Origin: Candidatus Rifleibacteriota bacterium
GTDB lineage: Bacteria > Riflebacteria > Ozemobacteria > Ozemobacterales > Ozemobacteraceae
Direction of reading: 5' to 3'
Assembly (NCBI GenBank): GCA_029560455.1
Contig: JAKQKW010000169.1
Location: 1 to 45,778, forward strand
Length of the DNA stretch: 45,778 bases
Positions 16,930 through 25,536 of this stretch are shown in pieces. The notes under the pieces are model-generated. The model searched no databases and was not told the DNA's origin. It saw only the letters and a list, made by a program, of their open reading frames with translations. Numbering within the stretch: the stretch's first letter is position 1; every line of letters begins with the position of its first letter. Position numbers and translations under genes: made by a program.

Positions 16930-19020
16930 ATGAACAATACCGGTTTTCGTACATACAGACTGCAGGTCGTGGTCTTTTTCTCTTTTCTGGCGCTGTTTTC
17001 ATTGATAGTGGCCGGAATCGTCGTTTATGGCTATCGCAGCAATTCGGAAATCATGCTGCAGTCTTCTGATGAACTGCTGTATCAGATATCAGAAACGGTC
17101 ATCAGACAGACAAGCAACCATCTTGACCCGGCACGTAAAACCGGCACACTGCTGCGCAAAATGATCGAACGCGGCAATTCATTTTCAAAATCACCAGAGC
17201 TGGTAGAGACGATCAGCCTCGAAACCCTTGAGATCTATCCACAGTTTTCAGCTGTATATCTCGGCGATGAAAATGGCAATTTCATCATGTCACGCAGGCT
17301 CGAAGACGGCAATTTTTCGACGCGAATCATCTCGCGCACCAGTGAGCCTTCAGGTATGATCGAAATTGACCGCGACCAGCACTGGCAGATTATTGCAACC
17401 CGCAGCAGCTCGTTGCTCAGTTATGATCCGCGCGAGAGGCCCTGGTATGTACTTGCAAAATCTGAAGGAACAACAGTATGGAGCCGCGAGTACCGTTTGT
17501 TCACTGATCAGGTACCGGGCATCACCTGCGCTCATCCGGTATTCGACTTTGAAGGAAACTTTGTGGGCGCAGTAGGCATAGATTTCAGACTTTACGAACT
17601 CGCAGAATTTCTCAAAAGCCTTAAAATTGGCGAATCGGGTATTGCCTTTATTGCAGACAGCGAAGGAAATGTACTCGCCTACCCAGAAAAATCCGGAATC
17701 AGCCCGGACAATATCAGATCACCCCGATCACCAACCCGCGAAAGCCTTAAATCAGGCCCAATCAAGGCGGCGATCGAAAATTACCTCAACAGCGGCCAGT
17801 TCAAGTTCACCATCGACCATGATGGCAACCGTTATGTTTCGTCGTTTCGGCCTTTTCCCGAGAATTTTGGCCGCGACTGGGTTCTTGGCATCATCGTTCC
17901 TGAAGATGACTTTATCGGGCCAATCGCCCGCATTCACGAAACCACCCTGCTCTTCTCATTCTGGCTGTTGATTATTGCCGGTTTTCTTACCTCGGCCATC
18001 GCCCGCGAGCTTACCGAACCAATAAAGCGACTGACCGCAGAAGCCGGCCGCATTCAGAATCTTGATTTTGACGGATCGATCGACCTGCGTTCGCCGATCA
18101 CAGAAATTCAACAGATGGGCGAAACCATGGATTCAATGAAAAAAGCGCTGGGTGCTTTTAAAAAATATGTTCCATCAGAAATTGTTCAGGGTCTGGTGCA
18201 CAGTCGTGACGAGGCAAGACTGCAGGCTCAGGCAGAAGAAATCACCCTGATGTTCACCGACATCAGCGATTTTTCGTCGATTACCGAACGGGTAGCGCCG
18301 GCTGAGCTCATGAAACAGCTGTCTGAATACTTCGACTGCATCGCTGCCGTCATCCATCGACACGGCGGCACGATCGACAAATATATCGGCGACTCGGTCA
18401 TGGCCTTCTGGGGTGCCCCGGCCCGCGACGCACGTCAGGCCGAACACGCCTGTGCCGCTGCCCTCGAAATTGAAGCAGCGATCAAAAAGCTCAACGCCCG
18501 CTGGTTAGCTGAAAACAGCGATCAACTCAAAACCAGAATCGGCATCAATACAGGCATTTCATTGATCGGCAATTTTGGCTCATCTGACCGCTTTAATTAC
18601 ACAGCCGTCGGCGACAGCGTCAATCTTGCCAGCCGGCTTGAAGGCCTCAACAAAATTTATGGTTCAGAAGTCATTGTCAGCGAATCTACAGTTGCCGTTG
18701 CCGGAAAAAGTTTCATTTTCCGACCGCTTGATCTGGTAGCGGTCAAGGGCCGCAAAAAGAGTGTCAGAATTTTTCAACTTCTCGGTCGAGCCGACGACCC
18801 GAAGGCAGAACTTTTCAAACACCTTGCACAGATGGCAGAAAAGGCGCTCGAAAGCTACCTGAACCGGCAGTGGCGTGAATCTTATGAACAGTTTCAGCAG
18901 ATACTCGACGTTCTGCCAGAAGATGCCGCTGCCGAAATGTATCTTACCCGCTGTCGCGAACTGCATGATCGCCCGCCCGGCCCAGACTGGGACGGCGTTT
19001 TCAGGGTTCTGCACAAATAG
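16930..19020 (+). CDS. Cache-HAMP class III adenylyl/guanylyl cyclase with C-terminal helical repeat tail
   Basis: 696 residues. TM1 (~12-33), periplasmic double-Cache-type sensor (~40-330, with DPRERPWY and GAVGIDF motifs), TM2 (~338-358), HAMP (~360-410), a KKYVPSEIV linker, then a complete class III cyclase domain (~437-600). All key residues are present: Asp444 (MFTDISDF), Lys484, Asp488 (KYIGDSVMA), Thr558 (class IIIb), Asn565 and Arg569. It should therefore work as a homodimer, unlike the six large cyclases. The tail (~625-696) looks like TPR helices and ends with a PPGPDWDGVFRV motif that recurs in the 38469 cyclase. ATG 16930 has AGGA seven bases upstream. Small organic ligands are usual for Cache domains; the ligand here is unknown. 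Cyclases of the Thr type usually use ATP, but that is inference. Confidence 0.93.
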   Translation: MNNTGFRTYRLQVVVFFSFLALFSLIVAGIVVYGYRSNSEIMLQSSDELLYQISETVIRQTSNHLDPARKTGTLLRKMIERGNSFSKSPELVETISLETLEIYPQFSAVYLGDENGNFIMSRRLEDGNFSTRIISRTSEPSGMIEIDRDQHWQIIATRSSSLLSYDPRERPWYVLAKSEGTTVWSREYRLFTDQVPGITCAHPVFDFEGNFVGAVGIDFRLYELAEFLKSLKIGESGIAFIADSEGNVLAYPEKSGISPDNIRSPRSPTRESLKSGPIKAAIENYLNSGQFKFTIDHDGNRYVSSFRPFPENFGRDWVLGIIVPEDDFIGPIARIHETTLLFSFWLLIIAGFLTSAIARELTEPIKRLTAEAGRIQNLDFDGSIDLRSPITEIQQMGETMDSMKKALGAFKKYVPSEIVQGLVHSRDEARLQAQAEEITLMFTDISDFSSITERVAPAELMKQLSEYFDCIAAVIHRHGGTIDKYIGDSVMAFWGAPARDARQAEHACAAALEIEAAIKKLNARWLAENSDQLKTRIGINTGISLIGNFGSSDRFNYTAVGDSVNLASRLEGLNKIYGSEVIVSESTVAVAGKSFIFRPLDLVAVKGRKKSVRIFQLLGRADDPKAELFKHLAQMAEKALESYLNRQWRESYEQFQQILDVLPEDAAAEMYLTRCRELHDRPPGPDWDGVFRVLHK

Positions 19021-19023
19021 TCT

Positions 19024-19875
19024 TCAGATCTGGCGGTTCCAGGTGAAGAGCGCCTGCGAAACGTTATAAACCAGGTTATATCGACCATCAGAGTCTTTTA
19101 TCAGCCGGGTAGCAAGATAATCGGCGAATCTGGGCATACAACAGCATGTCGTTGCCACTCCGGCCTTGCGCAGTAATGTTTCGCATGCTTCCTCGCGACT
19201 GGCAAATTTCCAGCGAAAGGGGCGACTGATAATCTCAAGATTCGGCAGCATGCCACAGTCAACCATGGCAAAATAGAGAATAGCAATACGTCGGCGTTCA
19301 CTGCAGACTTCTTCGAGGCCAAGAATCTGCCGCATCGTTTCGTCGAGCGGCGAATCTGCATGCGGTATCAGAACGATAAGGCGTCTGCTGCAGGCGTCAC
19401 GAAGTTTTTTCAACGCTTCTGCCAGTTTGGGCTGATGGTTGGCATCGGTAGAGATTACTCCGAGACTGTTAAGACAAAGCACTGTGTCGAATACTCCAGG
19501 AGCATCGATTTCGAGCCAGCGGCCTCTGATCAGATCGAGGTTGTGAATGCTTTCGGCAACGGCAAATCTAAGCAACTGATCGAGCATACCGGTTGAAAAG
19601 TCGGTCGCGGTAATTCGTTTTACCAGACGCGAAAGAGGAATTGAAAAAGCGCCGGGGCCGGCCGCCACATCCAGAACCGTTTCATTCTGACTCCAGGCAA
19701 AGCGATTCAGAAAGGCTTCGGCCTCAGCCCTGGCTTCAGACGAATGTGCTTTGGCAGCAAAGTCTGTGGCTTTTTCATCCCAGAAGGCAGAAGTTTCCTT
19801 TTCGGGGCTATCGCCGCTGTTAAGTGCCCAATGCTGCTCATACAACTCTCTGAAGCTGTCATAATTCTGTGACAT
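19024..19875 (-). CDS. Class I SAM-dependent methyltransferase
   Basis: About 283 residues. The Rossmann-fold SAM site is seen as VLDVAAGPGAFSIPL (motif I), followed by ATDFSTGMLDQ (motif II) and a DTVLCLNSLG segment (motif IV). The substrate cannot be told. The frame opens at 19881, but GGAG at 19882-19885 abuts that ATG, while it stands six bases from the second ATG at 19875, so the second is the likely start. It ends three bases from the convergent stop of the Cache cyclase. The C-terminal half contains a Cys-rich TTCCCM stretch of unknown meaning. Confidence 0.8.
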   Translation of the reverse strand: MSQNYDSFRELYEQHWALNSGDSPEKETSAFWDEKATDFAAKAHSSEARAEAEAFLNRFAWSQNETVLDVAAGPGAFSIPLSRLVKRITATDFSTGMLDQLLRFAVAESIHNLDLIRGRWLEIDAPGVFDTVLCLNSLGVISTDANHQPKLAEALKKLRDACSRRLIVLIPHADSPLDETMRQILGLEEVCSERRRIAILYFAMVDCGMLPNLEIISRPFRWKFASREEACETLLRKAGVATTCCCMPRFADYLATRLIKDSDGRYNLVYNVSQALFTWNRQI

Positions 19876-19968
19876 ATCCATCTCCGTTTTTGATTATTAT
19901 AAGGCCGCAGACGCCAGCCAGCAACCAGAGAACGAAGAGAAATGTAAAGATTAAATGTACAACAGAGA

Positions 19969-19990
19969 ACTGCCCTTTAAAAAAGGCAGT
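19969..19990. terminator. Small hairpin downstream of the 374-residue gene
   Basis: ACTGCC (19969-19974) and GGCAGT (19985-19990) pair around an AT-rich loop. The hairpin sits between the end of the minus-strand 374-residue gene and the methyltransferase. There is no following T run, so it is only a weak candidate terminator. Confidence 0.3.
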
Positions 19991-20042
19991 CCAATAAGGT
20001 TTGCAATCTTCCCTGAATTCCCTTTCGATGTGTCTGCGATGT

Positions 20043-21167
20043 TTATGCTGTCACGGTTTCCGGTTCACTGACAGTCTCAGTATCGTCTCCGTCTGACTGG
20101 CTCTGGCTGCGGGAATTGTCAACTTCCATGTGATTTCCCTGGAATCCATTTCCGACAGCGAACGAGAACCCGGCTCTGACGACCGTTGCCCCACCACCTA
20201 TAGATGATGAAAGACTGTCGATGAGTTCAAGAAACTTGTCCAGAACTGAGTTGCGCATATTCAGCGCCACTCCCTGATCTGAAGAAGCCAGCTGTGCTGG
20301 CACTTCAACCGCTTTACTTATATCTCCTGACGAATTGCCTGAAGAATCAACCTTTTTAAGGTCATTGCGATTCTTGAGCATCGACAGTGAAAAACCTGAA
20401 CCATAGTCAACCATAGGAGCAGCCGATGAACTTGAAGAAATCATCTGATTGGTTTTCAGTAATGCTTCCTGCAGCTGCAGCTTTGCAAGGTCCATTGGCG
20501 AGCCTGAATTCATACCGGAAGAATTCATTGCTGAGCCGGTGAGATTAAGCCCTGACATCCAGGCAGAACTGGCAATTGAAGCAGTAACAGCCTTCAAACC
20601 GTTATCAGCTGCCGCAAGAATGTTGTCAATGAACGACTTCGACGAAGCAAGCCCGCCACTCGAAGCCTCTTCGGCTTTTCCGAGATACTGATCAAGTGAA
20701 TCCAGCCCGTAATCGCCATCTGAACGCAAAGCACTGACAAAACTGCGGGTCGCCTGCCTGAACTCATCGACGAGACTCTGCTGCAGGCCGCCCATATCGC
20801 CACTGATTCTGACATACATCGTAAAACGATACATGGCTGAACGACCACTGACGGCCTGATCGACAGCCGCAGCCCTTTCACCGGCCCCGGTTTCAGCAGC
20901 AGTTTCAGCGGCAGTTTCAGCAACAGCAGCATCTGCAGTTTCTGCAGCAACTTCGGCAGTGGTTGCGGCAGCTGAATTATCTACCGTCGGCGGCGCTGTT
21001 TCTTCAACCGGAACCGGCTGGGTCACCCTGATACATGGCCGGCAGGCCAACTGCTTGTCGACCTCCTGCCCAATCACACTGGCAAATGCTTTGCCGGAAG
21101 AATTTTCAGCCGGCCGGCTGTTTTCATAGCTCTGAACAGAATTTGTCTGAATTTTGCTTATACTCAT
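20043..21167 (-). CDS. Unrecognised protein with Ala/Glu/Thr-rich low-complexity stretch
   Basis: 374 residues with no signal peptide, no membrane segment and no family I recognise. The first ~60 residues are polar. Residues ~60-100 are a low-complexity repeat of AAET/AETA units. Residues ~110-240 look folded (RFTMYVRISGDMGGLQ, SLVDEFRQATRSFVSAL and DYGLDSLDQYL segments). The C-terminus is rich in Ser, Gly and Asn. The MSISKIQ start, serine-rich disorder and lack of Cys in the folded part recall flagellar or secretion accessory proteins, but this is only impression. ATG 21167 follows AGGGGG by about four bases. The small ORF 21183-21308 lies directly upstream in the same direction. Confidence 0.75.
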   Translation of the reverse strand: MSISKIQTNSVQSYENSRPAENSSGKAFASVIGQEVDKQLACRPCIRVTQPVPVEETAPPTVDNSAAATTAEVAAETADAAVAETAAETAAETGAGERAAAVDQAVSGRSAMYRFTMYVRISGDMGGLQQSLVDEFRQATRSFVSALRSDGDYGLDSLDQYLGKAEEASSGGLASSKSFIDNILAAADNGLKAVTASIASSAWMSGLNLTGSAMNSSGMNSGSPMDLAKLQLQEALLKTNQMISSSSSAAPMVDYGSGFSLSMLKNRNDLKKVDSSGNSSGDISKAVEVPAQLASSDQGVALNMRNSVLDKFLELIDSLSSSIGGGATVVRAGFSFAVGNGFQGNHMEVDNSRSQSQSDGDDTETVSEPETVTA

Positions 21168-21182
21168 ATTGCCCCCTGTAAT

Positions 21183-21308
21183 TTAACGCTCATTTACCGC
21201 TACCGAGGTCAAAGCCGGCCAGTGTACCGATTTAATCAGAGGCTCGAATGCGAACACCGTGAGAACGTCAAAGAGTTTGTTGCCCTTATCATTTTTTCTG
21301 CTGTTCAT
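21183..21308 (-). CDS. Small 41-residue ORF upstream of the 374-residue gene
   Basis: Reads MNSRKNDKGNKLFDVLTVFA at the start and ends SVAVNER with a TAA stop. AAGGAG stands seven bases before the ATG at 21308, a strong ribosome site, and the stop is 15 bases upstream of the next ATG. Spacing and site argue for a real two-gene unit or a leader peptide. Basic N-terminus, then a mildly hydrophobic centre (LFDVLTVFAFEPLI); no known family. Confidence 0.5.
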   Translation of the reverse strand: MNSRKNDKGNKLFDVLTVFAFEPLIKSVHWPALTSVAVNER

Positions 21309-21488
21309 TTTCGGACTCCTTATTTTTCAGGCCGGAAGGTGGCGTTTCCCATTCGTCTTAGTCTCTAATTTATTAATCGACTTCGGCATCGGGCATTTTT
21401 AACAGTGTTTTCAGACAATGAATCCGATATTTTACCGGTTTTCTTCGTTTTTCTTGCATTTTTATCCACATAACACTAACTTAAAGAA

Positions 21489-22499
21489 ATGAAAGTTTTT
21501 TTTCGAAAAAAATGGCTGGTTAATTTTTTTCTCGGAATGATGCTTGTCTGCCAGATGGCATCAGGCGCACAAGAAGCCTATCCAGCCAAGCCCGAAAGAC
21601 CTCTGCTTCTTGAATATTTCAGAGACTTTGTCATCAGAGCCGGGCAAACCCCTCTGCCCCGGCTCATTGAGGAGTTGACCGGGTTCACTCACCTGATAAA
21701 CCTTCTGCACACGGCCGGCAAGCCAGAAACGGTTATTATTGCAGCCTCAGGCCAGGCTTCAGCACAATTGCAGCCAGACCGTCTGCGCATCCTGACCACC
21801 AACACCCTGCTTTTCCCCTGGCCTTTTTACAATGACCAGGCCGAAAGAATCGCAGAATTCGAAAAACTGGCCCGTTCGGTCTCGCCCGATATAATCTTCC
21901 TCCAGGAAGTATGGGATAACAAAAGTCTGCAGCTGCTCCTGAGGCGGTTTTCTGATTACCACGCGGTCATAATGCCCAACCCACTGTTCAACCTCGGTGG
22001 CCTGATGATTTTTTCGCGCATCGCTCCGGTCAGAGTGACGGCTGAGAACTTTCCGCTGACGCTGCATCACAACCCTGAAGAACTGATCGCGCGCAAGGGC
22101 ATTCTCTGGGCCGAAATCAAATTAAACAACCGCCAGGTCTGGCTGGCAACGACACATCTTTATTCTGCATCTGGTGAAGCATCTTTTCGGCCGAATCCCG
22201 TTCAGTTTCAGCATCTGCTTAAACGCATGCAGGCTGCCCCGGGTCTGGTCATCGCCGGCGGCGACATGAATCTTGAGCCTGATGAGCTTGAATCCTATCT
22301 ACCTGAAAATATTCTGCGTGATGACTGCAACCTGCCGACTGCTGGCCGCAGGATTCAACGAAAACTGGATTATGTTCTCGCCGCCGACACAGCCCGGCCT
22401 TCCGGAATCAAAATTGTCGGCAGCCGGGTCGAGTGGAAAAAGAGGTTCTCTGACCACCATGCATTGCTGGCAGAAGTAATCTTCAGCCCACAACCCTGA
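21489..22499 (+). CDS. Exported endonuclease/exonuclease/phosphatase (EEP) family protein
   Basis: 336 residues. Basic start, then a hydrophobic signal (~9-26) ending near ASGA, so export is likely. EEP-fold motifs follow in order: LTTNTLLFPWPF (first Asn), IIFLQEVW (metal Glu), GLMIFSR, WLATTHLYSA (catalytic His), GGDMNLEP (Asp/Asn pair), KLDYVLA and FSDHHALLAEV (the last Asp-His dyad). The family cleaves phosphodiesters; secreted forms include DNases and sphingomyelinases. The YxAxGE and LDYVL spacing resembles neutral sphingomyelinase-like members, but the substrate is not settled. The ribosome site is weak (TTAAAGAA). Its end overlaps the convergent end of cyclase A3 by 17 bases. Confidence 0.85.
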   Translation: MKVFFRKKWLVNFFLGMMLVCQMASGAQEAYPAKPERPLLLEYFRDFVIRAGQTPLPRLIEELTGFTHLINLLHTAGKPETVIIAASGQASAQLQPDRLRILTTNTLLFPWPFYNDQAERIAEFEKLARSVSPDIIFLQEVWDNKSLQLLLRRFSDYHAVIMPNPLFNLGGLMIFSRIAPVRVTAENFPLTLHHNPEELIARKGILWAEIKLNNRQVWLATTHLYSASGEASFRPNPVQFQHLLKRMQAAPGLVIAGGDMNLEPDELESYLPENILRDDCNLPTAGRRIQRKLDYVLAADTARPSGIKIVGSRVEWKKRFSDHHALLAEVIFSPQP

Positions 22500-25400
22500 C
22501 TTTAACCGCATATACTTCGACTTCCTGTGACTTGCCTCTGATGCTTCTGATATCTACCTTGTCAATCGGGTAGATATTTTTTAGAGATACGGCAACAGTT
22601 TCAGAGACCATCAACGGCCGATCTGCCGACCTTGCCAGAGAACAGAGGCGGGCCGCCACATTGACCGGGTCACCAATGACTGTGTTGTCCATTCTGACAG
22701 AAGGGGTCCCGATAATTCCAGAAATGACGCGGCCCGAGTTCAGACCAAAGACCGGCCGAATCAGCTGATTATCACGAAACGATCTGAGAATGGCCTCGAC
22801 AAAAGCTGCGGCATTTAATGCGGCTCCCTGAGCTCCCCCACTCTGGTGCGGGAAAATGATCAGCAGCTTGCCGCCAATCAATTTATCGACTTCGCCGCCG
22901 GAGAGGCCAGCCTGCTGATAGAACTGCTCGAGAACAGATTCAAGCAGCGACTGCACCTGCTGAACCGGAGCCGAAGCCGCAAACTGGTCAAAGCCTTCAA
23001 GAGCCGCAAACAGAATGGTCGCCTCGATTTCATTGCCGGCACGAGCCTGCTGAAAAAGCTCCGGGTTACGTGCGAGTCGGCGCACTGCCGGCGAGACGAA
23101 CTTGCCCAGCGTGTCACGTTCGCGCAGACGGCGGGCCATAACATTGAAAGCACGTGAAATTGACCCGAATTCGTCTTCGCGGCTGGCGCGAAGTCTGACG
23201 CTGAAGTCGCTTCTCTCAATGCGGCTGATGCCCCAGAGAAGGTGATCGAGTGGACTGCTGACCGATCTGCTGATGTTTACTGCAGCGAGAGAGGCACAGA
23301 CAATAAACAGGAGCGTTCCCAACAGCAGAATCAGTGCCCGCCAGTCTTCGATCTGCCTTAAATGCGCTGTCGACTGCAGCCCGCCAAGGATATAAAGATT
23401 GAAAAAACGCCCGGGCAGGACATAATAAAGGTCTTCACCACTTTCATGGGTCTGCAGTTTGATCATTCTACGGGTTCTCTGACCGGTTTTCAGCAGCATA
23501 CCCAGTCTCGCAGAGCCTTTTTCTCCGGAAAACAGCATGTCGCCCCTGACGTTACCATACGCCTGCAGCTTCAATGGTGGCTCAATCACATAATTTGCCG
23601 GGTCGAACAGGTCAAAAACAGAATTGATGTTTTTTCTGGAATCAATCAAGCTGCGCCTGTAGCTCGCAAAAACCCTGCCGAGGTAAATGCGACTGATGAC
23701 GAATTCATCCCATGATACACCACAGAAATAACTTATGACGTTATTTACCCATACCGGAAAAATAGCGAAATTAACCAGACCTATCGAGGTCCTGAAACTG
23801 TTCAGTCCCTCAAAATTGGTCAGCATCGAATAAACCTTTTCGTTACCAACCGAAGCAGAAACATGCTTTTTGATTTCTTCGAACTTGAACAGTTCAATTT
23901 CGCCGGCCCGCCCTGGCTTCGGCTTGAGGGCCAGGCCTTTAGCCAGCTGATCAGGCCTGAAAAATTTTTCGACAGTGCGGCGGTAAAGGTTGAGAATCAG
24001 AAAAATAGGGTCGGTTTCCGGCAGACTGCGGGTAAGAAATGTATAGCTTTTGAAACGATCAAAGTAGCGGGTGAAGTTATCAGGGCCCATAATAATTATG
24101 GCGTTGGCCTTGCGATGCATATCTTCAACCAGCTCGATAGTTTCCATGAATGGGGCAAAGATTTCGACCGCCATATTTTGAATCATGTCTCCGGCAGCAA
24201 TATTGAGAGTCTCTGAGGTCGACCCGTCGGTTGTGGCAACTTCTTTGAGTGCTGCGTCCTGGCGCTCTTCTTCGCGAAGCTGAAGAAGAGTTTTCGTTTT
24301 TTTGATCAGACGCTTAAAATTCTGCAGAATATTGGCATGAAAAAGTCTGGCACCAACATCTATACCCCTGACCTGGCCATGCAGATTTCTTTCGAGTTTG
24401 AGACGACCACTTTCTGACTCCTCGTTCAAAATCAACCTGAAAATTGAGTTACCCATCATGAATGGCATGCTTATGGCTGCCAGACTGGCAAGCAAAAGTG
24501 CCCGACCAACTGTCATTCTGAAACCACGGGCGAAACAGATCGACTGTACGAAGAAAAACATGGTCAGGCAAACTGCAGAAAAGAATATCAGATTTGCAGC
24601 AACCCCTGTTGAAGCAGGTCTGGCATGTTCAACACCAAGCAGAACCACAGGCACCATACCCGGGTTCATCATTCTGCGTCCGGCAACACCCAGCAGGTCA
24701 CCTGCCGGAATAATGGCAACATTGCCGTCATCACCCCGGCCAATTTCTTCGCACACATCCCTGATTCCTGCAATTGTTTTGCCTGTCAGGGAAGCAAAAG
24801 CCTGATTGCCGACAAACAGGCCGTGTTGAAGATCGTAAAAAGCATAGCAAGCCTTGGTTTGAGAGTTTGATTTAAGATACATCCTTGCCGGGTAAAGATC
24901 TGAAAGGTTTGATAAGTCAAAGCGACTGAAAAAATAAGCTTTTCCACCATCCGGCAGAAGCTGACTGTCCCAGTAAAGACCAAGCAGATGCCCACGTGCA
25001 TCAAACAGACTCATGCGCGATGCGCGCAGATGCAGATATGCCGTGCGATCGGTATTGATGCCGAGAAATTCGGCCAGCAGACGGTCTGCTGCCTCTATCT
25101 GCGCTTTATACTCGGGTTCAAGAAAAACTTCCTTCTGCTCGACCGAAACCTGCTGATCAATTCTGATGAATTGTCTGGCAAACTCTTCATTCATTTTTCC
25201 CGCAAGATTGACAAAGTTTTTCATGCTACCGGAAGCATCTGTTACAGCGAGAGACAATGTATGAGACGGAAGCAGTTTGAGAAAAGCCGGTTCTTCTCTC
25301 ATTTCCAGCAACAGAGGCAGGTCATCGACCAGCCTCTCACGAAAGACGTTGAAGGTCGCCTGCACCTGATAATCAAGATTTGCTTCGCCACGCATTTTTT

Positions 25401-25536
25401 CGGTCATCAGATATGCGTCCTGAAGCCGCTTCTGCTCGTAATCGACAGAGCCTGCCAGATTCCTTTCAATTTTAAACAGGCAGAAAAGGACTGCGACGAA
25501 CAACAGAGCGTAGAAAAGTGCAGCCGGAAGTCTCAT
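22483..25536 (-). CDS. Membrane class III cyclase A3 (C2-like half, both metal Asp lost)
   Basis: 1017 residues. TM1 (~3-22), periplasmic region, TM2 (~312-332), TM3 (~345-366), periplasmic region, TM4 (~732-753), HAMP (~754-805, SREDEFGSISRAF), cyclase domain (~836-1017). The first metal position is Ala845 (LFAALEGF in place of FSDIRGF) and the second is Gly889 (KLIGGKLLI in place of KxIGD). Lys885, Thr952 (DNTVIGDPVNVAARL), Asn959 and Arg963 are all kept. This is close to the pattern of a mammalian C2 domain, where the second Asp is also replaced. It cannot bind the catalytic metals itself. ATG 25536 has GGAGGAG five bases upstream and overlaps the B3 stop by 4 bases (ATGA). Confidence 0.9.
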   Translation of the reverse strand: MRLPAALFYALLFVAVLFCLFKIERNLAGSVDYEQKRLQDAYLMTEKMRGEANLDYQVQATFNVFRERLVDDLPLLLEMREEPAFLKLLPSHTLSLAVTDASGSMKNFVNLAGKMNEEFARQFIRIDQQVSVEQKEVFLEPEYKAQIEAADRLLAEFLGINTDRTAYLHLRASRMSLFDARGHLLGLYWDSQLLPDGGKAYFFSRFDLSNLSDLYPARMYLKSNSQTKACYAFYDLQHGLFVGNQAFASLTGKTIAGIRDVCEEIGRGDDGNVAIIPAGDLLGVAGRRMMNPGMVPVVLLGVEHARPASTGVAANLIFFSAVCLTMFFFVQSICFARGFRMTVGRALLLASLAAISMPFMMGNSIFRLILNEESESGRLKLERNLHGQVRGIDVGARLFHANILQNFKRLIKKTKTLLQLREEERQDAALKEVATTDGSTSETLNIAAGDMIQNMAVEIFAPFMETIELVEDMHRKANAIIIMGPDNFTRYFDRFKSYTFLTRSLPETDPIFLILNLYRRTVEKFFRPDQLAKGLALKPKPGRAGEIELFKFEEIKKHVSASVGNEKVYSMLTNFEGLNSFRTSIGLVNFAIFPVWVNNVISYFCGVSWDEFVISRIYLGRVFASYRRSLIDSRKNINSVFDLFDPANYVIEPPLKLQAYGNVRGDMLFSGEKGSARLGMLLKTGQRTRRMIKLQTHESGEDLYYVLPGRFFNLYILGGLQSTAHLRQIEDWRALILLLGTLLFIVCASLAAVNISRSVSSPLDHLLWGISRIERSDFSVRLRASREDEFGSISRAFNVMARRLRERDTLGKFVSPAVRRLARNPELFQQARAGNEIEATILFAALEGFDQFAASAPVQQVQSLLESVLEQFYQQAGLSGGEVDKLIGGKLLIIFPHQSGGAQGAALNAAAFVEAILRSFRDNQLIRPVFGLNSGRVISGIIGTPSVRMDNTVIGDPVNVAARLCSLARSADRPLMVSETVAVSLKNIYPIDKVDIRSIRGKSQEVEVYAVKVRVVG

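Noticed and set aside
21309..21400. A riboswitch-like leader before the 41-residue ORF
   Set aside because: It has a GGGAAACGCC stretch and some pairing, but I could not fit it to any known riboswitch consensus such as the c-di-GMP-I (GEMM) type.
22483..25536. Reading A3 as a dead pseudogene because both metal aspartates are missing
   Set aside because: The frame is intact over 1017 codons, and the Lys, Thr, Asn and Arg that a C2-type partner must supply are all kept, which is not random decay.
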